A stretch of 64,000 nucleotides of DNA from Lucinisca nassula (lineage: Eukaryota; Mollusca; Bivalvia; Lucinida; Lucinidae), in contig OY757010.1 in assembly GCA_963580285.1 (NCBI GenBank), positions 69,221,659 to 69,285,658 on the forward strand. Direction: 5' to 3'. Positions within the stretch are counted from its first letter, which is position 1, and each line of letters starts with the position of its first letter. Below are positions 31,531 to 42,008 of the stretch, piece by piece. Position numbers and translations under genes: made by a program. The notes beneath the pieces are model-generated. The model did no database searches. It saw only the letters and a program-made list of their open reading frames with translations, and was not told the DNA's origin.

Positions 31531-33793
31531 ACAAGAGGGCCATGATGGCCCTGGATCTCTCACCTGATCCAAACTGTAGAAATGAAATGATAGGTAATAT
31601 AGTAAGTTGCCTTGCCAAGAAGAACATACATGCCAAATATGAAGGCTCTATCTCAAATAGTTCAAAAGTTATGATAAACTAGGTCAAAGGTCAAGGTTAC
31701 AGGTCAAACTTTTTGGTTGGGTGGGAAGCCCCTGTGAAGTTGTCACAAGGAACATACATGCCAAATTGCATGAGCGGAAAGACCTAGTCATTAGGAACCT
31801 ACATGCCAAATATGAAGGCGCTACCTTAAATGGTTTAAAAGTTATGACAAAAAAGTCAAGGTCATAGGTCAAAAGTTTTGAATGTGTGGGAAGCCCTTAT
31901 CACAAGTAACCTACAACCCAAATATGAAGGCTCTATCTCAAATGATTAAACAGTTATGACAAAGTAGGCCAAAGGCCATGGTCACAGGTCAAATATGTCT
32001 GTGAGAGTGGGAAGCCCCTGTCACAAGGAACTTACATGCCAACTGTTTAGGCTCTATGTCAAATGGTTCAAAAGTTATGATAAAGTAGGTCACAAGTCAG
32101 TACTTTTGAATTGGTGGAAAACCCTTGTCACAAGGTACATACATGCCAAAAATGAAGGCGCTAACTCAAATGGTTCAAAAGTTATGATTAAGTAGGTCAC
32201 AGGTCAAGGTCATAGGTACAAATGTTTGTATGGGTGGGACGACCTTGTCACAAGGAATATACATGCCAAATATGAAGGTTCTATCTCAAATGGTTCAAAA
32301 GTTATGATAAAGTAGGTCACAGGTCATGGTCATAGGTCAAAATGTTTGTATGGGTGGGAAGACCTTGTCACAAGGAACTTACATGCAAAATATGAAGGCT
32401 CTAACTCAAATGGTTCAAAAGTAATGATAAAGTATATAAAGTTTTATATGAATAGGAATCCCTTGTCACAAGGAACCTACATGCCAAATATGAAGGCTCT
32501 ATCTCAAATGTTTCAAAAGTTATTACAAAGTAGGTCAAAGGTCAAAGGTCAAGGTCTTAGGTCAAATTTTTTGTATGGTTGGGAAGACCTTGTCACAAGG
32601 AACATACATGCCAGATATGAACGCTCTATCTCAAATGGTTCAAAAGTTATGATAAAGTAGGTCACAGGTCAAGGTCAAGGTCACAGGTCAAATTTATTTG
32701 TATTAGTGGGAAACTCCTGTCACAAGGAACCTACATGCCAAATATGAAAGCTCTATCTCAAACAATTCAAAAGTGATGACAAAATAACCTTCTGATCTAC
32801 TTTTGATTCAACATGACCACGTATTTGAACATGACACATATATTATCAAGATGATCAATCTGAGCAAAGTTTATGACAATTGGAGCCTCTAGTGCTCACA
32901 ATGCTTTTCTATGATTTGACCTACTGACCTACATTTTTATCAGGCATGACCTATATTAAAACTTGACCTAGATATTGTCAAGATGATCATTCTGAGCAAT
33001 TGTTTGATGATTGGACCAAATCTTTGGCCTCTAAAGTGTTAACAACATTTTTCTATGATTTGACCTGCTGACCTACTTTTTGACCCCACATGACCCATAT
33101 TCAAACTTGACCCAAATATAATCAAGATGATCATTCTGAGCAAGGTTGATGATGATCAGACCAAAACTGTGGCCTCTAGTGTGTTCAGAAGGTTCGTCTA
33201 TGATTTGACCTACTGACCAACTTTTTGACGCGACATGACCCATATTCGAACTTGACCGAGATAGTGTCAGGATGATCATTCTGAGCAAGATTGATGATGG
33301 TCGGACCAAAATTGTGGCCTCTAGTGTGTGAACAAGGTTTTTCTATAATTTAACCTACTGACCTACTTTTTGACCTGACACGACCCATATTAGAACTTGG
33401 CCGAGATATTGTCCCGATGATCATTCTGAGCAATTTGATGATGATCGCACCAAAATTGTGGCCTCTAATGTGTTCACAAGGTTTTTCCATGATTTGACCT
33501 ACTGACCTACTTTTTTGCCCCACATGACCAATTTTCGAACTTGACCGAGATATTGACAAGATAATCATCCTGAGCAAGTCTGATGATGATTGGAACAAAA
33601 CTGTGGCCTCTAGTGTGTTCACAAAGCTTTTCTATGATTTGATCTACTGACCTACTTTGTGACCTGACATAACCCATATTCGAACTTACCCAAGATATTG
33701 TCTAGATGATCATTCTGAGATAGGTTGATGATGACCGGACCAAAACTGTGGCCTCTAGTGTGTCCTCCTGCCCGACATGACCCATATTCGAAT
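31531..33793 (-). mobile_element. Composite array element: right-end hairpin, D array, C array
   Basis: AAACAAGAGGGCCATGATGG (31531) is the right-end hairpin. 31575-32785 is a diverged array of ~95-130 bp units ('aggaacctacatgccaaatatgaagg', 'caaaagttatgataaagtagg'). 32790-33793 is an array of ~145 bp units ('gaccaaaactgtggcctctagtgtgttc', 'gacctactgaccta'). Both are the complements, in mirrored order, of arrays D and C at 46830-48345, so the two loci share one parent element in opposite orientation. Here the left end is lost at the M2 fragment. Confidence 0.82.
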
Positions 33794-33795
33794 AG

Positions 33796-33891
33796 TGCAG
33801 GCCTTGATCAGACGCCGCGTTGTGCGGCATCTGATCTCGGCCCACACTGTTTGCCAAGGTACCCCTTTAGAGGTTTTCTGCACACAATGGG
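33796..33891 (+). mobile_element. M2 MITE, left-truncated
   Basis: It begins at the core (AGTGCAGGCCTTGATCAGAC and complement to 33855) and ends CACACAATGGG with TTAA at 33892-33895. The left half is replaced by array sequence. Confidence 0.78.
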
Positions 33892-33910
33892 TTAATGTAC
33901 TTTGAACTAA

Positions 33911-34487
33911 CTCTTATCCTGTTAGCCACTTCTGACTATATCCGACCCCGCCCATAGGGGCTTGAAGAAATATATGGGCTGCACGATGCTTCCACGCAGA
34001 GCTGAATCCGGCCCGCACACTAGTACTGGTAAACCGCTTAGAGTATCTAAGCCTGTCCAGGAACCGCGGTGCGAGGCGGACCGTCCATGCTAATAAACCC
34101 TATTGGTTTCATTGGGCGACAGGGCTTGAGATGTCATTTCATCTCAATGTCGGGTAAAAGTCCCACAAAATTGGAAGCAACGTCTCCAAAATGACCTTTA
34201 CAGTGTTGACGGGGACTTTAAACCTCAAAAACAAACAAACAAACTTCTGACTATCAGCCAATCAGATTACATTATATAATGTTTTCATTCAAATTTACAA
34301 ACCGAAATGACATCTAGTGTAGACCCTGATCAGATGGATGGATGATTTATTTAAAGATGCTCAACCCTAAGTGCGAATATAGAGTCTAAATTCAAAGAGA
34401 AACAAAACCGATCTCCTGTTCAGATGGCTTCTTCTCATCTACTGTTTGCAAATGTTGGGATTGTCGTATACAGCAGGATAATTAGGG
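33911..34487 (-). mobile_element. M1 MITE split by R1 and a second insert
   Basis: CTCTTATCCTGTTAGCC is the degraded left end. Right end CAGCAGGATAATTAGGG with TTAA at 34488-34491. M1 text is interrupted by R1 (33940-34242) and by ~95 bp of unknown text between two GATGG words (about 34335-34425). Confidence 0.8.
33940..34242 (+). mobile_element. R1 element, full length, with perfect 12 bp TSD
   Basis: ACTTCTGACTAT occurs at 33928-33939 and 34243-34254. The 303 bp between runs from ATCCGACCCCGCCCATAGGG to (AAAC)n. Good reference copy, together with 11399-11702. Confidence 0.94.
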
Positions 34488-34491
34488 TTAA

Positions 34492-35650
34492 ACCTTAGTT
34501 CAATAAGTTTAAGATAAAGAAAACTTTTTTCCAAAACTATAATCTGACAAGACAATTGTACAGTGTGATAGGTAACCTTAAAGTTTACTGAAACAAATGG
34601 TTAAGATTAATATTTAATTATAATGATCAACCTTCCACAAGCAGAACTTTTATAAAACACCTGATCTTGCAAACAATTTCTCCTCCCACTTTCAATAAAG
34701 CAGTCCTTAACTTAAGAAAGACAATGGAATACATACAGACCATAAAATCTGAAGAATGATTTGAAAACTGGTAACCATCTGTTTAAACTGGCTTTCACAC
34801 CAAATCAATCATTTGCTTCAGTTACTTTTATTCCCTTTTAATTCTATACCCTAAAGCTAAAGATTGTTTACCCATGTATCAAGACTCTGTCAACAGTCAG
34901 ACAGTTGCAGAAATAAAATCAGCTCATCTTATTGTGTTTCCCTGCCTCTAAGCACTGATTAACCATCCCATTTTCAGCTTAACTCTTTTGTATTTATTTT
35001 TACTCTCAATAGCATCCAATTAAGCGTGTAAATCTCAAGAGCAGCAGATAGATCAAGCTGTCAAAGTTTTGTTATATGTGAACATAAAATTCTGTACTGG
35101 AATGGAGTGGAGTGGCATTTTCTTCTGAGTTCCAAAGGAGGGTTAGGCAAGCAGTCACAGTAGATCATAATGAGATAGGAGCCATCTCATCTGGATCTAC
35201 AATGTTTTCATAGGCATCAGGGCCTGTGGACTTCTGAAAGACGCACCATACTAAGATCCTAGTGGAGCACACAAATGTATTTTCTCTGGACTCAACATAC
35301 AGCCCAACCCCTTAAGGGTCTGTCAGAAAAATCAACAACTCAGAATTTTTTAGATCAAATTTATTGTCCCAATGCCAATATGCAAATTCATTTAACTCTT
35401 GAGGGTGGGCCAGCACGGTGCCCAGATGCAAGAACAATCAAATGTTGAATAAATGGAGCAAAGCAAAGCCTGATTAGATTTGTGAATGCTCCAATGTTTC
35501 ATTATCAACTGAACCAGATCAGAAAAGAAATTAATAGGAACAAAACTAACATTACACGGGTCATCAACATTTTATGCCAATTGAGTCTAGAGATTGGAAA
35601 TAAAAACACTGCAACTGTATTCATCAATCTGAGCAGACTAGCCTGTCAGT
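34492..35650. other. Possible single-copy non-coding sequence
   Basis: The longest stretch without a recognised repeat, about 1.15 kb. No open frame worth calling. Codon use and stops look non-coding. Confidence 0.5.
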
Positions 35651-35652
35651 TG

Positions 35653-36635
35653 GAGTGATGGGCTACTTTGGAATGCCATTTTAATACCATAAATCAACAG
35701 TGTAGTTAAGATAATGAGCAAAAACTAAAATGCCTGCTCAGGAGCTTTTTCAATAAACCAATCAAATAGCACCTCTAATAAGCTCTTGACCAATATATAT
35801 GACACCTCTCAAACACCTCTGGAAACATTTGTTCAAGATGCTGGTGAGTGATGAGCTACTTTGGAATGCCACTTTAATACCATAAATCAACAGTGTATTC
35901 AAAATAATGAACAAAAACTAAAATGCATTTTTCAATAAACCAATCAAATAGCACCTCTAATAAGCTCTTGACTACGGAACTCGGGAAGGGACATTTCTGT
36001 TCCAGTATCTAGCAGAACAGAATTTAAAACAATAAAATTAACGTGGAGTGGAAAACAAAAAATATGTCGTTTAAACGATGTAATATGTCGTTCAACATAT
36101 TTCTTGTTTTCGATTCCACTCTGAAAAAGTAGGGTGGAATTTAAAACAATAAAATTAGAATGGAACAGAAAACGGAAATATATTTCTTGTTTTCTGTTCC
36201 ACTCTGAAAAAGTAGCGTGGAATTTAAAACAATAAATTAGAACGGAACAGAAAACGAAAATATGTCGTTTTCCATTCCACTCTGAAAAAGTAGCGTGGAA
36301 TTTAAAACAATAAAGATGTCGTTTTATCGACATAATCTTGGCCTTTTCATTGGTTAAAGATGTCATTTTATCAACATAATATGTCGTTAAAACGATATAA
36401 TCCTAGCCTTTCATTTGCGAGTGTGTCGCGCCTGGAAATATCCGCCATGATTACCGTTTGATATGACCAACCAATGAATGGAAAACAAGAAATATGTGGT
36501 TTAAAAGACATTTTTTTGTTTTCTGTTCCATTCTAATTTTATTGTTTTAAATTCTGTTCTGCTAGATACTGGAACAGACGGGTTCCGTACTTGACCAATA
36601 TATGACACCTCTATTAAAAATGGAACCTGCTGGTA
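35653..36635. repeat. 193 bp local tandem duplication, second copy split by a foldback element
   Basis: GAGTGATGGGCTACTTTGG (35653) and GAGTGATGAGCTACTTTGG (35846) start two copies 193 bp apart. Both include 'accaatcaaatagcacctctaataagctcttgac'-type text. In copy 1 this runs on to 'caatatatatgacacctct'; in copy 2 the same continuation appears only after 36595. Confidence 0.88.
35973..36589. mobile_element. 617 bp foldback element with 6 bp TSD
   Basis: CTTGAC flanks at 35967-35972 and 36590-36595. Termini are TACGGAACTCGGG and CGGGTTCCGTA, and the pairing extends through CTGTTCCAGTATCTAGCAGA on both sides for ~70 bp. The interior repeats a ~90 bp unit with 'aatttaaaacaataaa' and 'attccactctgaaaaagtag'. 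A 140-codon minus-strand frame (35944-36366) comes from this repetition. The transposon superfamily is not recognised. Confidence 0.85.
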
Positions 36636-36940
36636 GTTCATTACTCCTCAGAAGGAATAAGGATATCATTTAGATCTTCATATCAGATCACTTGAGGTCA
36701 TGCTGTCAGTTTCAGGACAGGCTTTAAGCTCCTCTTGCAACACTTAATGGGATTGTCCGTGACAGTGACTCACAACAGCCAGTCAGTCACAGGCCGTCCT
36801 CAAGCAACCGGCAATCTCAAGCCGTATCCAGTAGAAGCGAAAACAGAAAACAGCTTGTGCTGCAAACACAGCACAGCAGGCCCTTGCCAAGCATTAGAAC
36901 ACCCTGTTCGCAGATAGATAGATTTGGGTACACTAAAACA
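36636..36940. other. No feature seen
   Basis: Somewhat more GC-balanced than its surroundings, with a 60-codon frame of no recognisable family (36735-36917). Nothing else supported. Confidence 0.45.
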
Positions 36941-36945
36941 ATATA

Positions 36946-37050
36946 GGGGGTGTTAGGTTGTGTTTTCTTCAAAACTTACAGGAAAATGGTTGAACCGGAC
37001 CTGCACTGTTTGCCAATTACCCATTTTGGGATTTCCAGTACAAAATGGGC
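36946..37050 (+). mobile_element. M2 MITE, internally deleted
   Basis: It keeps 'gggtgttaggttgtgttttcttcaaaac' and the right end from CCTGCACTGTTTGCCAATTA to CAGTACAAAATGGG, followed by CTAA in place of TTAA. Confidence 0.7.
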
Positions 37051-37125
37051 TAATTGTAAGTGATATTTGTCCACTTATTATCAACTCATACCAACTATCA
37101 TTTTGGAGAGCTTGCCCTTGTGGTC

Positions 37126-37425
37126 TTTATGGTTTGTTTGATTTGAGGCTTAACGTCTCCGTCAACACTATATAGGTCATTTTGGAGACGCTGCTTCCAA
37201 TTTTGAGGGACTTACCCGACACTGAGATGAAATGACATCTCAAGCCCTGTCGCCCAATGAAACCAATAAGGTTTATAAGCATGGACGGTTGCACTCGCAC
37301 CGCTTTGCCTGGACAGGCTTGGATGCTCTAAGCCATTTACCAGTACTCGTGTGCGGTCTGTTTCAGTTCTACGTGGAAGCATCATGCGACCCTTCTATTT
37401 CTTTAAGCCCCATTGGGTAGAGGCC
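37126..37425 (-). mobile_element. R1 element, full length, with perfect 13 bp TSD
   Basis: TGCCCTTGTGGTC is repeated exactly at 37113-37125 and 37426-37438. The 300 bp between run from the reversed tail to CCCCATTGGGTAGAGGCC. Confidence 0.93.
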
Positions 37426-37553
37426 TGCCCTTGTGGTCAACTACTAATTGAAACTTTAGACAAATATTTTGCACTATGCACAGCCAATATTTTGCACAGT
37501 GCACTGCATGAGGCTTGATTAACACCAATATTTTGCATCATCCATTTAAGCTA

Positions 37554-37908
37554 CAGTAGAACTTTGGTGGCTCGAACCCCTTTGGGACCATGGCAAATTG
37601 TTCGAGACAGCGGTAGTTCGAGCCAATGTTGCATACTTTCAGAAAACATAACCGTTCGGGGGGGGGGGGGGGGTACTTTTGGACATCTTTTCGGTGTTCT
37701 CTAACATAAATGTATGCTGTGTGTACTCATTAGAATGAGGCGATTCTAATGCGTACACACAGCATACATTTGCAAGATGAAAGTAAAAAATCTCCTTAAT
37801 TATCCCAAACTTTTTCTTATGCAGAGGAATTCCCTAGGGACATAAAAACGGGTTCGACTCAACCATGGTAAACGAGCCATCGGTGTTCGAGCCATCGAAG
37901 TTCGACTG
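37554..37908. mobile_element. pogo/Tigger-like MITE carrying a P2-type palindrome
   Basis: Left end CAGTAGAACTTTGGTGGCTC and complement of right end CAGTCGAACTTCGATGGCTC match at 17 of 20 positions; both continue GAAC. TA flanks at 37552-37553 and 37909-37910. Inside are a long G run (~37660-37672) and a palindrome at 37718-37770 (GCTGTGTGTACTCATTAGAA and complement). CAGT ends, a TA target and 'gttcgagcca' text are typical of pogo/Tigger. Confidence 0.82.
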
Positions 37909-38144
37909 TATATGCTTTTTAAAGAACTTCAAACGATTGATTTCCGACATTGAGAACAATGCCACTTGACATTTAAACCCAGGCTACACAATACAACTCT
38001 GATCTAAACCTTGTAGACATGTTCTGTTCCTAACATCTTGATAGAACAACTTTTTCCAAGGCCAGCATCTTGGTCAATGAAAATGCAGGCCTTGGGGTCA
38101 TGTCTCAGGTTGAAATAAGATTAGTGGGTACATGCATCTTGTTT

Positions 38145-38283
38145 GTTAGTTTGTACTGGAGTTTAACGGCCCAGACAACACTCTTTTAGGTCATTTTTGG
38201 GCTGGTCAGTTTGCCTATCTACACCTTTCCTGGGCAGGCTTATACGTTAGGGGTTAACCAGTACAGTGCACATTCTTTCGCTA
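38145..38283 (-). mobile_element. R1-related variant, crossed by the duplication breakpoint
   Basis: It reads GTTTGTTAGTTTGTACTGGA, then 'gtttaacggcccagacaacactcttttaggtcattttt', then 'tgggcaggcttatacg' and 'ccagtac', an R1-like order with a deleted middle. The start of the 14 kb duplicated unit (38173) falls inside it. Confidence 0.72.
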
Positions 38284-38332
38284 GAAACTGACAACTGCCC
38301 TTCTTGAATCAGCGGAAGGGAGATAATGGCTG

Positions 38333-38631
38333 CGCATCGGGGCTTGGAGAAATAGATTGGCCTGCATAGTACTTCCGCGCAGAGCTGAAACCGACCAAAC
38401 TTGATTACTGGTTAACCGCTTAGAATGCAAAAGCCTGCCCAAGAAAAGTGGTGCGAGTTGGGCCGTTATTTAAACCCTAGCGGTTTCTTTTGATCGTAAG
38501 GGTTTTAGATGTCATTTCATCTCAACGTCCGGTAAAAGCCCCACAAAATCGGAAGCAGCGTCTCCAAAATGACCTAAATACATGTACCAACGGTTGTCGG
38601 GTTCTTGAAACCTCAATACAAACAAACAAAA
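38333..38631 (+). mobile_element. R1 variant element
   Basis: It runs from GCGCATCGGGGCTTGGAGAA to ACCTCAATACAAACAAACAA. It differs from other R1 copies in 'gcctgcatagtacttccgcgcag' and 'gatcgtaagggttttagatg', suggesting a subfamily shared with 19679-19971. Confidence 0.82.
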
Positions 38632-38859
38632 GAACGGATGCGTTGAGGTTCTAACGATTACCCACAATCTGTGATTAGACTTTTGATTGAGATGAAGACT
38701 CAGAGTACCTCAAATCGACACATAAAACTAGAATGGTCAATACGTTAGAGATGCCCCCGTCCAGGGACCATCCTCACCAAGAAAAAAAGCATGTTGGAAA
38801 AAAACAAAAAAAAAGACGGCATTGCTCGCCTGGAAAACTGTCATTGAGGACATCGGCGT

Positions 38860-39480
38860 AGATGGGGGTAATTTCGTTTAAATCTTGGAAAAAGTTTGTA
38901 TCATCATACCAAATATGAAGCAAATTCATAAAAAATAAATTACTAAGTCTGTGACATTGACGTTGGTTTTTGGTTTTACGGCCCTTTCAACATTATTTCG
39001 TTTGTTTCGAACTAATCATTAATCAGATGTGGGCGAAACCTGAACGGATTAGCCGGAGAAACCACCTGTATCTTTCATCATACCAAATACGACCTAAATC
39101 CATTATATGGGTTGAGAAATTAGAGCTCTTGTTTAAAACGTTGATATCGAAAATTCTGAGTCCGTGACCCTGACCTTCAGGTCATGGGCATGGGCGCGGG
39201 AATGCTGAATTAAACTTAGGAGGTTTATCTGTCATCTAACCAAATATGAACCCAATCCATTATATGATGTTACAAATATGAGCTCTTAAACAATTTCAAC
39301 ATTTAAGGTTTTCTGAGTCCATGACTTGACATAGAGGTCATAGGTAAGGGCCAGTGTATTGCTGAATAAACCTTTGATCCATACCTATCATCACAATTCC
39401 ATCATATGGTCTGGAAAATAGCCACCCACTGTAAAAGCTTTATATATATGCATGTATATAAGAACAATCTTTTATCAGCA
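38860..39480. repeat. Diverged array of ~155 bp units, split by an S2 fragment
   Basis: 'taccaaatatgaa', 'aatccattatatg', 'gagctctt' and 'ctgagtccgtgaccctgaccttcaggtcat' recur at about 155 bp spacing. A reversed S2 3' end (TTGGTTTTACGGCCCTTTCA to CCGGAGAAACCACCTG, 38959-39076) sits inside. Confidence 0.7.
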
Positions 39481-39516
39481 ATGTGTTTCTCAGTAATTTG
39501 TTTGATGTATTTATAA

Positions 39517-39542
39517 AATCAATCAATCAATCAATCAATCAG

Positions 39543-39599
<57 letters not shown>
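39517..39599. repeat. (ATCA)n microsatellite, 83 bp, one interruption
   Basis: About 20 tetranucleotide units with one GTCA unit at 39541. The copy-2 counterpart has no interruption and is 12 bp longer. Confidence 0.97.
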
Positions 39600-39601
<2 letters not shown>

Positions 39602-39604
39602 CGT

Positions 39605-40440
39605 ACCTATAGATATATACAGTTTAGGTTCATATCTACAACTACCTACCAAACTACGTGACTAATGCCTGTCTGTCCATCTGTTTGTCTGCCTGTATAC
39701 CTACATACACAGCTATGGGTATCGACCGACCTACCCGAACTGACCCCTACCCCTACCCTACCTTACCTGCTACTTTATTACTACCTACCGATTTTTTGTA
39801 TGTAGATACAACTACCTACCTCGGAGGTTGGTTTGTTAAAATATCTTTTCTTCTGCCACATCCATATTTCAACCCATTTGGATGCTTATACCTACAGGAC
39901 TCTTCTGCCTAACATCGAAGACATTTCCAAGATCAGATGCGTCATGATATCTTTTTTTTTTTTTTTGCACACAGTGTAGAACCTGATCAGATGCCATATT
40001 CCATGACAGCTTAACTGTATGGACCTCCACTGTTTGCTAAAGTACTTTATATGGACTGCTAGGCATTAACATGGTATTCCTGCACACACCTCTGATTACT
40101 GTTGTAAATCAGTGCCATCATCCAGCAGCTTGTCTCAAGGGATGGGGTGTCAAGGTTCTTAACCCAAACACTCCACCTGATGAAAGTTAGAAATATTGGC
40201 CTGGCCCGGGCTGGCCCGAAGTATTAAGTCATAGGTATTAATTAGGTCAGATTGGGCCAGACCGGGCCAGGCTGGGCCAGGCCAGAAATTAGAACATGCC
40301 AAACCCGACGGCAGGAATTTCGCGTGTAATCCAATTATAAGTGTGGAATTAAAATATGTTATATAATTGCCAAGAACAACAGAGAACGCTATTTGTCCTG
40401 TTCCTTAGTTCTTTAAAGCCAACGTGTTTTTTTTTTTTAA
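39605..40440. other. No gene; core-palindrome repeat and GGGCCAG-rich patch
   Basis: 39964-40036 holds a diverged copy of the CAGTGTAG palindromic core (CACACAGTGTAGAACCTGAT). 40197-40285 is rich in GGGCCAG/GGCCTGG words forming imperfect inverted repeats. 39661-39830 is rich in 'ctacct' words. A frame of 84 codons (39658-39912) has no recognisable family. Confidence 0.5.
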
Positions 40441-40446
40441 TTTTAA

Positions 40447-40675
40447 CCCATTGCAGGCAGGAAACCCCTAAAGAGGAACCTTGCCAAACAGTGCAGGCCC
40501 AGATCAGACGTCGCAGAATGCGACGTCTGATCTAGACCTGCACTGTTTTTGAACAGAATTTTCAATCAAAAATAGAATAAAAATGGGGGAAAAATAGGCC
40601 TACCACCCCTTATATGACAAATGGACTTGTCCAACATATAGCAATAGAAAAGTCCACTAGAACACAATGTGTTAT
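40447..40675 (-). mobile_element. M2-related MITE
   Basis: TTAA at 40443-40446, then CCCATTGCAGGCAGGAAACC. A near-perfect hairpin core lies at 40484-40546 (CAGATCAGACGTCGCAGAATG then the complement). The distal part ('ggggaaaaataggcctaccaccc') differs from standard M2, and the right end is not clear. Confidence 0.62.
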
Positions 40676-40680
40676 CACTT

Positions 40681-40750
40681 CAAGCTCTCTTACGCCACAT
40701 GTGTGGCCTGAGCTTAGACAAATAAAGTTCTGTTCTGTTCTGTTCACTGC
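40681..40750 (+). mobile_element. LINE-like 3' tail
   Basis: CTCTTACGCCACATGTGTGG, then 'cctgagcttagac', AAATAAAG and (TTCTG)n. Same module as 9566-9820. AATAAA followed by a short tandem tail suggests a retroelement 3' end. Confidence 0.5.
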
Positions 40751-40880
40751 AGAAAATTCTTGAGCAGATGGCAATCATACTTTCTTCAATTATTTTTCAG
40801 GGAAAATAAGCCTTGACATTTCATGTGAAGCTACTCACATTTTGTCCTGAAAAATATCAGTATATTTTGCTGCAAGTTAA

Positions 40881-41085
40881 CCTTTCGCTTGCAGTTCACG
40901 ACACCCGCTACCTTTGCAAACAGTGTAGATCCAGATCAGACTGCTTCTGAAAAAGCCATTTGATCAGGATCTTCACTGTTTGTTGTGCAGTTTGTGAATT
41001 GAACACATATATCAAATCAAGTAATTTGATTGGTTGATAATCAACAATGGGGGTGGATAAATTAATTTATGCAGGTGGATAAGGG
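40881..41085. mobile_element. M1 MITE, complete
   Basis: TTAA flanks at 40877-40880 and 41086-41089. The right end is GCAGGTGGATAAGGG; the left end CCTTTCGCTTGCAG is diverged. The core is at 40916-40982. Confidence 0.82.
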
Positions 41086-41089
41086 TTAA

Positions 41090-41630
41090 CAATGTGCTAA
41101 CAACATAATTGTTAGTTTTGAACAAGATGGCACTGATTTCGACAACATTTCTAACTTTCAATTTTGTAAGAAAGCCAGTGGGTGTATTTTATAGGAAAAG
41201 AGATAATTGTGCAATGTTTTACCTTTACAACCTAAGACACTTCACCTCTGCAATACTGTCTGGCCAACTATCACACCATTCCCACAACTTCACAGTATGT
41301 CAGTGTGTGGTCAACCTGACCCCTGCTTGTAAATCAGAGTCAATTTTCTGCCCTGACCCTTACACTGGCACCTCTGCAAAGGGCAAGCTCTAATAAGGTA
41401 GACCATGAAATTTATTATCCCCACACAACAAAACTCAGATGGTCCTTTTCATTAAGAACAAATTAAGAACAAAACTATCCATTCAGTTCTGGTCAGAAAT
41501 AATGGAACAGTTGTGGTTTATAGCTCAGAACTTTATTGCCCACATTGAATCAAGGGTTTTGGTCAAAGAAAAATGTGTGAAAATTTCATAAATTGATGAC
41601 TGAAACAAATCGAAGATTTACTACAAACAG
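41090..41630. other. No convincing gene
   Basis: An open frame of 94 codons (41109-41393, plus) has no domain, signal or family I recognise and no splice context. I treat it as chance. The rest is unrecognised. Confidence 0.45.
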
Positions 41631-41637
41631 ACATTAA

Positions 41638-41786
41638 CCATTTTTGTACAAAATGGAATCTTCCTCCTTAAATATAGCAGGAGTTAATTCCAAAATTAAG
41701 GTTATGCCAGGTTGTTTTTTCTTCAAAATTTATTTGGAAATGGCTTAACATTTCGCAAACGGTGTAGGCCCTGATCAGACGCCGCG
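41638..41786 (+). mobile_element. M2 MITE, right-truncated
   Basis: TTAA at 41634-41637, then CCATTTTTGTACAAAATGG and 'aatcttcctccttaaatatagcaggag'. It stops at GATCAGACGCCGCGTTC inside the core. Confidence 0.78.
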
Positions 41787-41863
41787 TTCAAGAATAAGTG
41801 TTTGCTTTTATTTCAGAAGTTTGCATTTACTTTGTATGGCTGTTTGAAGCCATTTAAGAAATG

Positions 41864-42008
41864 AAATTTATTTTTCTGCAGTTCATGGAAGTATGAACGC
41901 AGTGGGTCGCGTGCAAAGTAAATGAACCCCGAATGGGTTCATGTAAACTTTGCTAGCGACTCACTGTCGTTCATACTTTCATGAAAAGCAGAAAAATTAA
42001 GTTTATTT
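41864..42008. repeat. Long inverted repeat, ~65 bp arms
   Basis: AAATTTATTTTTCTGCAGTT at the left pairs with 'agcagaaaaattaagttt' at the right. GTATGAACGCAGTGGGTCGC pairs with GCGACTCACTGTCGTTCATAC. The centre is near 41935 in TGAACCCCGAATGGGTTCA. A related short hairpin, GTTCATGGGAGTATGAAC, lies at ~42203-42220. Confidence 0.88.

Noticed and set aside
35944..36366. Open frame of 140 codons, minus strand
   Set aside because: It comes from the repeated ~90 bp units of the foldback element (FKFHATFSEWN repeats) and crosses its boundary.
41109..41393. Open frame of 94 codons (also at 55372-55656)
   Set aside because: Intact in both duplicate copies, but they are nearly identical anyway, so this is no evidence of selection. 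No family, signal or splice context recognised.
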